NCBI GenBank assembly: GCA_946477805.1
Contig: CAMKZP010000291.1
Location: 1 to 5,176 of the forward strand
Length of the DNA: 5,176 nt
Reading direction: 5' to 3'
DNA from: an uncultured Enterobacter sp.
GTDB taxonomy: Bacteria > Pseudomonadota > Gammaproteobacteria > Enterobacterales > Enterobacteriaceae
Shown in pieces: positions 1 to 5,176 of the stretch. The stretch's first letter is position 1; the number at the start of each line of letters is the position of its first letter. The position numbers and the translations under genes are program-made. Below the pieces are notes generated by a model that saw only the letters and a list, made by a program, of their open reading frames with translations, was not told the DNA's origin and ran no database searches.

Positions 1-204
1 TGACAAATTCCATTTATACATTCTGCTCGTTTTATTCACCTTGTTTATGATTTCAGGGTGTTCACGCGATACGCCATTTTCAACCCACAGAATATAGCCA
101 CCGTGTATGGTTGTGAGAATACATATAATGCTTGTCAATATAACTGCCAGGTAAAACGCATTATATAATAACGAGCTTTTTAATAAGGCGGGAAAAGTAT
201 TCAT
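1..204 (-). CDS. gspC: Probable type II secretion protein GspC, N-terminal 68 residues (partial, runs off the window start)
   Basis: Reading the minus strand from the ATG at 204-202, the frame stays open for 68 codons to the window edge. The protein starts MNTFPALLKSSLLYN, followed by one hydrophobic segment at about residues 16-34 (AFYLAVILTSIICILTTI), then a hydrophilic, probably periplasmic stretch that ends MYKWNLS at the edge. A short cytoplasmic tail, one membrane anchor and a periplasmic part is the layout of GspC, the inner-membrane T2SS subunit whose periplasmic HR domain contacts secretin GspD. The main support is position: in E. coli gspC is divergent from gspA in exactly this place. 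The ATG is the only plausible start: the next upstream in-frame codon of note is a stop at 249-247, and the ATGs at 208 and 212 soon hit stops. No clear Shine-Dalgarno precedes it. Several ATA and TTA codons suggest weak expression. The identity rests on context and topology, not on a recognised motif. Confidence 0.65.
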   Translation of the reverse strand, partial: MNTFPALLKSSLLYNAFYLAVILTSIICILTTIHGGYILWVENGVSREHPEIINKVNKTSRMYKWNLS

Positions 205-260
205 ACATTCATTATTAAGTACGGCTAAAAACCAGACTATATCTTGTTAAGGCTTGCGAT

Positions 261-288
261 AATATAATTAGCCTCTTATAGGCAGCAA
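261..288 (-). promoter_or_regulatory. Candidate gspC promoter
   Basis: On the minus strand, TTGCTG (288-283) is followed after 16 nt by TATATT (266-261), or after 18 nt by TATTAT. Either gives a plausible sigma-70 promoter firing leftward, with a leader of roughly 50 nt to the gspC ATG. It overlaps the plus-strand TATAAT, so the two directions could compete. It was found by eye in AT-rich DNA, where chance matches are common. Confidence 0.35.
263..268 (+). promoter_or_regulatory. Candidate -10 element for gspA
   Basis: A perfect TATAAT lies 78 bp before the gspA ATG. No good -35 stands at normal spacing: the best match, TTGTTA at 244-249, is only 13 nt away, and no extended -10 TGn is present. 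If real, the promoter is weak or needs an activator. Chance occurrence in AT-rich DNA is possible. Confidence 0.3.
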
Positions 289-346
289 GCATTTTACGCC
301 CGTATGGCTTTATTTTAGGAATAGATAAATTTTTGAGGACATTAGC

Positions 347-1819
347 ATGGTCAGGGATGAACAGACCAGTTTTCAAACTACCCGACATAAACAAATGTTT
401 GAGAGTCTTCTTACGACGATGACGCATGAACATTGGGTAGTGCTGCAGGGAGGAAAAGGCAGCGGGAAAAGCACGCTGGCGCAAGGCATTCTTGCCGCAT
501 GGCCTCACCGGGTTATTACGATGTGCCCGGTTAATAGTAAAGGCTATCGTTGGGAGTTAGTCGTCATCGCAGATACTCAGGAACCGGGCAATTTAACCGG
601 ACGTTCATTTGCTCAGGATTCGCTGTGGCCTGAATTAATGCGTGCTTCAGAAGCGACGCAAGGCAGCCTGCCGCTGTTTGTTCTTGAAGACGGGCACCGG
701 TTAACAAAAAGCATTTTGGCAACGGTAAAAGCATTCATGGCACTCATGCCAACCGCCCGTTTATTGCTCACCGGCAACTTTACCCGCAGCCAGCAGCTCA
801 GGCTGCGCAGGCATCACCCGGTATGGTTCGATATCGCCGCCGCCAGCCCCAAAGACGTCCGACAAATCACCGCTTCCCACGCAGGCATTGATCTTGAATG
901 TGGAAATCCGTTTCCCGATACATTCATTCGTAAAATTTTGAAGCGCAGCCGGGGCGATTTACGCTTAGCGGCCCGTACAGGACGTTTTTTCCGTGACAGA
1001 TATAAGGAGTGCGACGCGCCGCACGGTTTTATCCCACAGTCTTTACAAAACGAAGCATTACGCCGATTGCCCTTGCCCCGAATAAGGGGGCTGGCGTGTC
1101 TTGCGCTGATCGTCACCTCCGCCGTATGGGGAAGCGCTGGCGTATATTTTAGCGAACCCTTGTCCCGCTGGTTACCTTCCCCCGCTGCGTTGTTACCCTC
1201 GTCAACCGCTGATAAGGAAGCACCGTCACTTGTTTCGGAAAAAATGTCGTCAAATGAATCATTTGCGTTGCTGTATAGCGTGTGGGGTTATGAAGTCAGC
1301 AGGAGTGAGGCCTGGTGCGACCAGGCATACCGTGCGGGAATGACGTGTCTGTCAGGTAAGGAAAGTCTGGCATCACTAATGGCCCAAAGCCTGCCATGGA
1401 TTGCCACTCTGAACGTGGATAATGCCAGTATCCCGGTTGTTATCATCGGAGAAGGGGAGGGGACACTTGCCGCACTGTCTGCGGGAAAAACCTGGATCCT
1501 GAATAAAGCCTGGTTCAGTAAGGTCTGGACGGGAAGCTATACGCTGATGTGGAAGCCATCACCTGATGGGAACGCGAGTATCACTAAGAAAAGCAGCATC
1601 GATGATATCGCGTGGCTTGATACGATGCTGAGCCGCGTATTGAATGTTGAGGCCGAAAATACGGGCGAGTGGAGCCCAATGCTAACTGAGAAAATCCGGC
1701 AGTTTCAGACGCAAAATAAAATCAAGGCTGACGGTGTAATGGGCAAAGTCACACTTATTCGACTGTGGCAGGTGCTGGGTGAAAGTCCAAAGCTGGTGCA
1801 TGAAGGAGGGAAGGTATGA
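347..1819 (+). CDS. gspA: Type II secretion AAA+ ATPase GspA (ExeA-like), 490 aa
   Basis: GspA is an inner-membrane ATPase that, with GspB, binds peptidoglycan and helps assemble or insert the secretin GspD. The cytoplasmic part carries a Walker A motif at residues 35-43 (GGKGSGKST) and a Walker B-like strand at about 108-117 (LPLFVLEDGH, with E114-D115). One membrane helix lies at about 248-268, after basic residues R241, R245 and R247. The periplasmic part contains a WGYEV-WCDQA-RAG-C block at about 311-334 (C324, C334) that I recognise from E. coli GspA, and ends in a peptidoglycan-binding PG_binding_1-type repeat at about 442-475 (IRQFQ, KADGVMG, LIRLWQV). Length matches E. coli GspA (489 aa). 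The start is supported by GAGG 8 nt upstream. It overlaps gspB by 4 bp and is divergent from gspC. From memory, the periplasmic half resembles the E. coli protein more closely than the ATPase half does. The neighbouring secretion genes fit this identification. Confidence 0.95.
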   Translation: MVRDEQTSFQTTRHKQMFESLLTTMTHEHWVVLQGGKGSGKSTLAQGILAAWPHRVITMCPVNSKGYRWELVVIADTQEPGNLTGRSFAQDSLWPELMRASEATQGSLPLFVLEDGHRLTKSILATVKAFMALMPTARLLLTGNFTRSQQLRLRRHHPVWFDIAAASPKDVRQITASHAGIDLECGNPFPDTFIRKILKRSRGDLRLAARTGRFFRDRYKECDAPHGFIPQSLQNEALRRLPLPRIRGLACLALIVTSAVWGSAGVYFSEPLSRWLPSPAALLPSSTADKEAPSLVSEKMSSNESFALLYSVWGYEVSRSEAWCDQAYRAGMTCLSGKESLASLMAQSLPWIATLNVDNASIPVVIIGEGEGTLAALSAGKTWILNKAWFSKVWTGSYTLMWKPSPDGNASITKKSSIDDIAWLDTMLSRVLNVEAENTGEWSPMLTEKIRQFQTQNKIKADGVMGKVTLIRLWQVLGESPKLVHEGGKV

Positions 1820-2220
1820 GCCTGAAGCAGGACAGCTATCTTATAGAGGAAAAAAACTTTATCCAGCCGGAAACCCCGCAGTCGAATGGGCGGCGAGCGC
1901 TCATTGCTCTTTGTTGGCTGGCTTATAGCGTTATCATGGTGGTTTCAGGCTATTACGTCCACATTGGGTGGGCCGTGAAAGTCCATCCAGCACCTGCAAC
2001 CTCGAACTACCGTCTCTCCGATCAGCACTACATATATAAGAAGCAGCCTTTGCCGTTACCTGAGGAGAGTACGGAAGAGGTGAATAAGGAAGAGAGTAAT
2101 AAGGAAGAGAGTAATAAGGAAGAGGAGGACCTTGAGCAGCAACACGCGACGGAGCCTGTTGAAAGCACCGATCTTAAGGCCCGGGTGAAGCAGGCGATGG
2201 CCGAACTCGACCAGCAGTAA
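1816..2220 (+). CDS. gspB: Type II secretion accessory protein GspB, 134 aa
   Basis: This is the partner of GspA in the complex thought to link the T2SS to peptidoglycan and support secretin assembly. It has a short cytoplasmic tail (1-27, with R26-R27 marking the inner face), one membrane helix (about 28-48) and a periplasmic tail of about 85 residues. The tail contains a proline-containing stretch, then an acidic low-complexity segment at about 83-110 with three NKEE[S/E] repeats, then a predicted amphipathic end (LKARVKQAMAELDQQ). The ATG overlaps the gspA stop (ATGA), and a strong AAGGAGGG at 1803-1810 precedes it, so translation is probably coupled to gspA. Its length is close to the E. 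coli GspB I remember (139 aa). I see no C-terminal globular domain of the kind found in longer GspB/PulB proteins. Identification rests mostly on its place between gspA and rpsJ and on topology, since the sequence itself has few diagnostic motifs. Confidence 0.82.
   Translation: MSLKQDSYLIEEKNFIQPETPQSNGRRALIALCWLAYSVIMVVSGYYVHIGWAVKVHPAPATSNYRLSDQHYIYKKQPLPLPEESTEEVNKEESNKEESNKEEEDLEQQHATEPVESTDLKARVKQAMAELDQQ
2083..2124 (+). repeat. 15-bp tandem repeat inside gspB
   Basis: The unit AATAAGGAAGAGAGT occurs at 2083-2097 and 2098-2112, exactly repeated, then for 12 bases at 2113-2124. It is in frame (residues 90-104) and encodes NKEES, NKEES, NKEEE. Because the period is a multiple of three, gain or loss of a unit would change tail length without breaking the frame. 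Confidence 0.95.
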
Positions 2221-2261
2221 AAGAAGGCGATAAAAGGGTGGTTATTTTCGGCACTACTGAC

Positions 2262-2289
2262 TTGTATTAAGTCTGGAAATACGTATAAT
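2262..2289 (+). promoter_or_regulatory. S10 operon promoter
   Basis: TTGTAT (2262-2267) and a perfect TATAAT (2284-2289) are separated by 16 nt. Transcription should start near 2293-2296, which gives the leader of about 170 nt known for the E. coli S10 operon. The bases just after the -10 are GCGCGGG, a GC-rich discriminator typical of stable RNA and ribosomal protein promoters that are inhibited by ppGpp and DksA. Stringent control is inferred from this and from the family. Confidence 0.9.
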
Positions 2290-2292
2290 GCG

Positions 2293-2464
2293 CGGGCTTG
2301 TCGTAATTGACGGCTGGTTCAATCTGAACCTGAGCGACGCATTTTGTTGCTTAACAATGCTCCCAATTGGGGGGCTACGTAAGAACGGTTACACTCTCCC
2401 ATCAATCGTAATGGGTTTGAGTAGTAATCATTTTCGTTTATAAAATAATTGGAGCTCTGGTCTC
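2293..2464 (+). promoter_or_regulatory. S10 operon leader RNA, L4-responsive
   Basis: This structured 5' leader is the target of autogenous control by ribosomal protein L4, encoded by rplD downstream. In E. coli L4 acts both by stimulating NusA-dependent termination within the leader and by blocking translation. Visible hairpins are GGTTCA/TGAACC (2316-2321/2325-2330); GCAT-TGTT/AACA-ATGC with a two-base bulge (2339-2348/2353-2360); CCC-AATT-GGG (2362-2371), extendable with wobble pairs; GTAA/TTAC (2379-2382/2389-2392); and the attenuator hairpin listed separately. A GGAG at 2451-2454 serves as the rpsJ Shine-Dalgarno, 10 nt before the ATG. The sequence looks almost identical to the E. coli leader as I remember it, so control is very probably conserved. 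Confidence 0.9.
2393..2434 (+). terminator. L4-dependent attenuator hairpin (HE) of the S10 leader
   Basis: The stem pairs ACTC (2393-2396) with GAGT (2419-2422), and CCCAT (2398-2402) with ATGGG (2411-2415), around an 8-nt loop and a small U/UUU internal loop. A short T run (2431-2434) follows about 9 nt after the stem, roughly 140 nt from the expected start site. This is about where L4- and NusA-stimulated termination is reported in E. coli. It is a conditional, not a constitutive, terminator. Confidence 0.85.
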
Positions 2465-2776
2465 ATGCAGAACCAAAGAATCCGTATCCGCCTTAAAGCG
2501 TTTGATCATCGTCTGATCGATCAATCAACCGCGGAAATCGTCGAGACTGCTAAGCGCACTGGTGCGCAAGTCCGTGGTCCGATCCCGCTGCCGACCCGCA
2601 AAGAGCGCTTTACCGTTCTGATTTCTCCGCACGTTAACAAAGACGCGCGCGATCAGTACGAAATTCGCACTCACAAGCGTCTGGTTGACATCGTTGAGCC
2701 AACTGAGAAAACCGTTGATGCTCTGATGCGTCTGGATCTGGCTGCCGGTGTAGACGTGCAGATCAGCCTGGGTTGA
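2465..2776 (+). CDS. rpsJ: 30S ribosomal protein S10 (uS10, NusE), 103 aa
   Basis: S10 is a head protein of the small subunit. As NusE it also pairs with NusB in transcription antitermination and with NusG to couple transcription and translation. The full-length protein carries the family signature [14 protein letters not shown] at residues 31-44, and the loop around H56-V57-N58-K59-D60 is intact. It is the first gene of the S10 operon, directly after the L4-controlled leader, with rplC following after 32 nt. Compared with E. coli as I remember it, there are two changes: S21 in place of A, and K71 in place of L. Both are normal variation among enterobacteria. Codon use is strongly optimised, in contrast to the gsp genes. 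Confidence 0.99.
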
Positions 2777-2808
2777 TCAGGTCATCGAGCGATTGAGAGG
2801 TTGATACA

Positions 2809-3438
2809 ATGATTGGTTTAGTCGGTAAAAAAGTGGGTATGACCCGCATCTTCACTGAAGATGGCGTCTCTATCCCAGTAACCGTAATCGAAGTTGAAGC
2901 AAACCGCGTTACTCAGATCAAAGATCTGGCTAACGATGGCTACCGCGCTGTTCAGGTGACCACTGGTGCTAAAAAAGCTAACCGTGTAACCAAACCAGAA
3001 GCGGGTCACTTCGCTAAAGCTGGCGTTGAAGCTGGCCGTGGTCTGTGGGAATTCCGTCTTGCTGAAGGCGAAGAGTTCACCGTAGGTCAGGACATTAGCG
3101 TTGAGCTGTTTGCTGACGTTAAAAAAGTTGACGTAACCGGTACCTCTAAAGGTAAAGGTTTTGCTGGTACCGTTAAGCGCTGGAACTTCCGTACCCAGGA
3201 CGCTACTCACGGTAACTCCTTGTCTCACCGCGTTCCGGGTTCTATCGGTCAGAACCAGACTCCGGGCAAAGTGTTCAAAGGCAAGAAAATGGCAGGTCAG
3301 CTGGGTAACGAACGTGTGACCGTTCAGAGCCTGGACGTAGTACGTGTTGACGCTGAGCGCAACCTGCTGCTGGTTAAAGGTGCAGTTCCGGGTGCAACCG
3401 GTAGCGACCTGATCGTTAAACCAGCTGTGAAGGCGTAA
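2809..3438 (+). CDS. rplC: 50S ribosomal protein L3 (uL3), 209 aa
   Basis: L3 is one of the first proteins to bind 23S rRNA in 50S assembly, and its long internal extension (about 125-160) reaches towards the peptidyl transferase centre. The protein begins MIGLVGKKVGMTRIF and contains the conserved stretch GKGFAGTVKRW, then HGNSLSHR-PGSIGQNQTPG. Q150 within GQNQTPG is the residue that methyltransferase PrmB modifies in E. coli, and it is present. Length equals that of E. coli L3. A Shine-Dalgarno GAGAGG (2795-2800) lies 8 nt before the ATG. The 32-nt gap to rpsJ shows no terminator, so it is cotranscribed. Confidence 0.99.
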   Translation: MIGLVGKKVGMTRIFTEDGVSIPVTVIEVEANRVTQIKDLANDGYRAVQVTTGAKKANRVTKPEAGHFAKAGVEAGRGLWEFRLAEGEEFTVGQDISVELFADVKKVDVTGTSKGKGFAGTVKRWNFRTQDATHGNSLSHRVPGSIGQNQTPGKVFKGKKMAGQLGNERVTVQSLDVVRVDAERNLLLVKGAVPGATGSDLIVKPAVKA

Positions 3439-3448
3439 GGGGATAGCA

Positions 3449-4054
3449 ATGGAATTAGTATTGAAAGACGCGCAGAGCGCGCTGACTGTTTCCGAAACTA
3501 CCTTCGGTCGTGATTTCAACGAAGCGCTGGTTCACCAGGTTGTTGTTGCTTATGCAGCTGGTGCTCGTCAGGGTACTCGTGCTCAGAAGACTCGTGCTGA
3601 AGTAACTGGTTCTGGCAAAAAGCCATGGCGCCAGAAAGGTACCGGCCGTGCGCGTTCAGGTTCTATCAAGAGCCCGATCTGGCGTTCAGGTGGCGTGACC
3701 TTCGCTGCGCGTCCACAGGACCACAGTCAAAAAGTTAACAAAAAGATGTACCGCGGCGCGCTGAAAAGCATTCTGTCCGAACTGGTACGTCAGGATCGTC
3801 TGATCGTTGTCGAATCATTCTCTGTTGAAGCGCCTAAAACTAAGCTGCTGGCACAGAAACTGAAAGACATGGCTCTGGAAGATGTGCTGATCATCACCGG
3901 TGAGCTGGACGAGAACCTGTTCCTGGCCGCACGTAACCTGCACAAGGTTGACGTACGCGATGCAACTGGTATCGACCCGGTTAGCCTGATCGCCTTCGAC
4001 AAAGTCGTAATGACTGCTGATGCTGTTAAGCAAGTTGAGGAGATGCTGGCATGA
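3449..4054 (+). CDS. rplD: 50S ribosomal protein L4 (uL4), 201 aa, repressor of its own operon
   Basis: L4 binds 23S rRNA domain I early in assembly and lines the exit tunnel through a long basic loop, seen here at about residues 40-85 with the [19 protein letters not shown] core. K63 and the surrounding tunnel-tip residues are of the sensitive wild-type form with respect to macrolides. Free L4 is also the regulator of this operon, acting at the leader at 2293-2464, so gene and target lie in one transcript. The Shine-Dalgarno AAGGGGA (3437-3443) begins inside the rplC stop codon, and the stop codon overlaps the rplW start (ATGA). Length is the same as in E. coli. Confidence 0.99.
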
Positions 4055-4353
4055 TTCGTGAAGAACGTCTGCTGAAGGTGCTTCGCGCACCGCACGTTTC
4101 TGAAAAAGCGTCTACTGCGATGGAAAAAACTAACACCATCGTTCTCAAAGTTGCTAAAGACGCGACCAAAGCAGAGATCAAAGCTGCTGTGCAGAAACTG
4201 TTTGAAGTCGAAGTCGAAGTCGTTAACACCCTGGTAGTTAAAGGGAAAGTTAAACGTCACGGACAGCGTATCGGTCGTCGTAGCGACTGGAAAAAAGCTT
4301 ACGTCACCCTGAAGGAAGGCCAGAATCTGGACTTCGTTGGCGGCGCTGAGTAA
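4051..4353 (+). CDS. rplW: 50S ribosomal protein L23 (uL23), 100 aa
   Basis: L23 sits at the tunnel exit and is the docking site for trigger factor, and it contributes to binding of the signal recognition particle and the translocon. The trigger-factor contact E18 is present in the motif HVSEKA (15-20). The C-terminal family motif is seen in [12 protein letters not shown]. The ATG overlaps the rplD stop by 4 bp, with AGGAG at 4038-4042, so translation is probably coupled. Compared with E. coli as I recall it, the only change noted is T27 for S in MEKTNT. Length is identical. Confidence 0.99.
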
Positions 4354-4370
4354 GTCGGAGGAGTAATACA

Positions 4371-5176
4371 ATGGCAGTTGTTAAATGTAAACCGACATCT
4401 CCGGGTCGTCGCCACGTAGTTAAAGTGGTTAACCCTGAGCTGCACAAGGGCAAACCTTTTGCTCCGTTGCTGGAAAAAAACAGCAAATCCGGTGGTCGTA
4501 ACAACAATGGCCGTATCACCACTCGTCACATCGGTGGTGGCCACAAGCAGGCTTATCGTATTGTTGACTTCAAACGCAACAAAGACGGTATCCCAGCAGT
4601 TGTTGAGCGTCTTGAGTACGATCCGAACCGTTCCGCGAACATCGCGCTGGTTCTGTACAAAGATGGCGAACGCCGTTACATCCTGGCCCCTAAAGGCCTG
4701 AAAGCTGGCGACCAGATTCAGTCTGGCGTTGATGCTGCAATCAAAGCAGGTAACACCCTGCCGATGCGCAATATCCCGGTTGGTTCTACCGTTCATAACG
4801 TAGAAATGAAACCAGGTAAAGGCGGTCAGCTGGCACGTTCCGCTGGTACTTACGTTCAGATCGTTGCTCGTGACGGTGCTTATGTCACCCTGCGTCTGCG
4901 TTCTGGTGAAATGCGTAAAGTCGAAGCAGACTGCCGCGCTACTCTGGGCGAAGTTGGCAATGCTGAGCATATGCTGCGCGTTCTGGGTAAAGCAGGTGCT
5001 GCACGCTGGCGTGGTGTTCGTCCTACCGTTCGCGGTACTGCGATGAACCCAGTCGATCACCCACATGGTGGTGGTGAAGGTCGTAACTTTGGTAAGCACC
5101 CGGTATCTCCGTGGGGCGTTCAGACCAAAGGTAAGAAGACCCGCAGCAACAAGCGTACTGATAAATTTATCGTACG
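4371..5176 (+). CDS. rplB: 50S ribosomal protein L2 (uL2), first 268 of about 273 residues (cut by the window edge)
   Basis: L2 binds 23S rRNA near the peptidyl transferase centre and is needed for subunit joining and full peptidyl transfer activity. The frame starts MAVVKCKPTSPGRRH and is open to the edge, ending TDKFIV plus two bases of the next codon; E. coli L2 has only RRRSK after this point. The family signature PTVRGTAMNPVD lies at 218-229. It is followed by H230 (H229 in numbering without the initiator Met), the histidine linked to peptidyl transfer, in DHPHGGGEG. The Shine-Dalgarno GGAGGAG (4357-4363) lies 7 nt before the ATG, in the 17-nt gap after rplW. Two substitutions are seen against the E. 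coli protein I remember: A for P in IKAGNTLPM and S for T in HPVSPWGV. The truncation comes from the window, not from mutation. rpsS is expected next. Confidence 0.99.
   Translation, partial: MAVVKCKPTSPGRRHVVKVVNPELHKGKPFAPLLEKNSKSGGRNNNGRITTRHIGGGHKQAYRIVDFKRNKDGIPAVVERLEYDPNRSANIALVLYKDGERRYILAPKGLKAGDQIQSGVDAAIKAGNTLPMRNIPVGSTVHNVEMKPGKGGQLARSAGTYVQIVARDGAYVTLRLRSGEMRKVEADCRATLGEVGNAEHMLRVLGKAGAARWRGVRPTVRGTAMNPVDHPHGGGEGRNFGKHPVSPWGVQTKGKKTRSNKRTDKFIV

Larger units (their letters stand above)
205..346. promoter_or_regulatory. Divergent gspC/gspA intergenic control region
   Basis: This AT-rich 142-bp spacer lies between the two divergent start codons and must hold the promoters for both secretion transcripts. 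It contains a perfect TATAAT on the plus strand at 263-268, and the minus-strand promoter candidate listed separately overlaps it. It also contains two short inverted repeats: AGGCT (250-254) with AGCCT (270-274), and GCTTGC (252-257) with GCAAGC (285-290). Both bracket the TATAAT. In E. coli K-12 the corresponding gsp operons are silenced by H-NS; the AT-richness here fits similar silencing, but that is inference. The gspA Shine-Dalgarno GAGG (335-338) sits 8 nt before its ATG. Confidence 0.6.

Noticed and set aside
215..508. A 97-codon minus-strand frame across the gspA start
   Set aside because: It overlaps the Walker A region of gspA and the divergent spacer, competes with the better-placed gspC start at 204, and has no plausible product.
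814..1116. A 100-codon minus-strand frame within gspA
   Set aside because: Antisense shadow rich in Arg and Ser, inside a confidently identified gene.
2228..2250. Possible weak hairpin after gspB (CGA-AAAA with TTTTCG)
   Set aside because: AT-only stem with a bulge and no following T run, so not a credible intrinsic terminator.
2818..3519. A 233-codon open frame on the minus strand opposite rplC
   Set aside because: It is the antisense shadow of the highly codon-biased L3 gene, with no recognisable protein; L3 is certain on the other strand.
3790..4371. A 193-codon minus-strand frame opposite rplD and rplW
   Set aside because: It overlaps two certain essential genes and has no family features.
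4459..4701. Plus-strand frames of 80 codons (4459-4701) and 60 codons (4864-5046) inside rplB
   Set aside because: Out-of-frame shadows of L2, whose own frame is complete across the region.
4299..5099. A 266-codon open frame on the minus strand opposite rplB
   Set aside because: Threonine-rich antisense shadow of L2, a typical artefact of biased codons in ribosomal genes.
5160..5176. Apparent truncation of L2
   Set aside because: The reading frame is intact to the last base and only the window ends, about five codons early; it is not a pseudogene.
1..5176. Search for CRISPR arrays, insertion sequences, tRNA genes, att sites, or toxin or defence genes
   Set aside because: None seen; every stretch is accounted for by secretion genes, ribosomal genes or their control regions.

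Overview
This is a chromosomal window from a gamma-proteobacterium of the order Enterobacterales. The ribosomal proteins are nearly identical, as I remember them, to those of Escherichia coli. The order gspC (divergent) / gspA-gspB / rpsJ-rplC-rplD-rplW-rplB is the same as at the E. coli S10 locus. The gsp proteins and gspC/gspA spacer differ clearly from E. coli, so it is probably a relative such as an Enterobacter-, Citrobacter- or Kluyvera-like genus; the genus cannot be fixed by eye.

Region 1 (1-346) is AT-rich. It holds the 5' end of a minus-strand gene running off the window (1-204), very probably gspC of a type II secretion system, and a 142-bp divergent spacer with candidate promoters and short inverted repeats. 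Region 2 (347-2220) is a two-gene operon with a 4-bp ATGA overlap. GspA is an AAA+ ATPase with one membrane segment and a periplasmic peptidoglycan-binding domain. GspB is a small bitopic inner-membrane protein with an acidic 15-bp/5-residue tandem repeat. In characterised systems GspA and GspB work together at the cell wall to help the secretin be inserted or assembled.

Region 3 (2221-2464) has no established gene. It carries the strong S10 promoter with a GC-rich discriminator, then the roughly 170-nt structured leader through which ribosomal protein L4 represses the operon. The hairpins can be drawn directly from the sequence. Region 4 (2465-5176) is the start of the S10 operon: S10/NusE, L3, L4, L23 and L2. 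L2 is cut by the window edge five codons before its expected stop. All genes here have good Shine-Dalgarno sequences, tight spacing and optimal codon use.

The core is ordinary and well known, and I see no undescribed system. The points worth a second look are the hidden partial gspC, the repeat in gspB, GspB's lack of a visible C-terminal globular domain, the absence of a terminator between the accessory gspAB operon and the essential S10 operon, and a small open frame threading the S10 leader.
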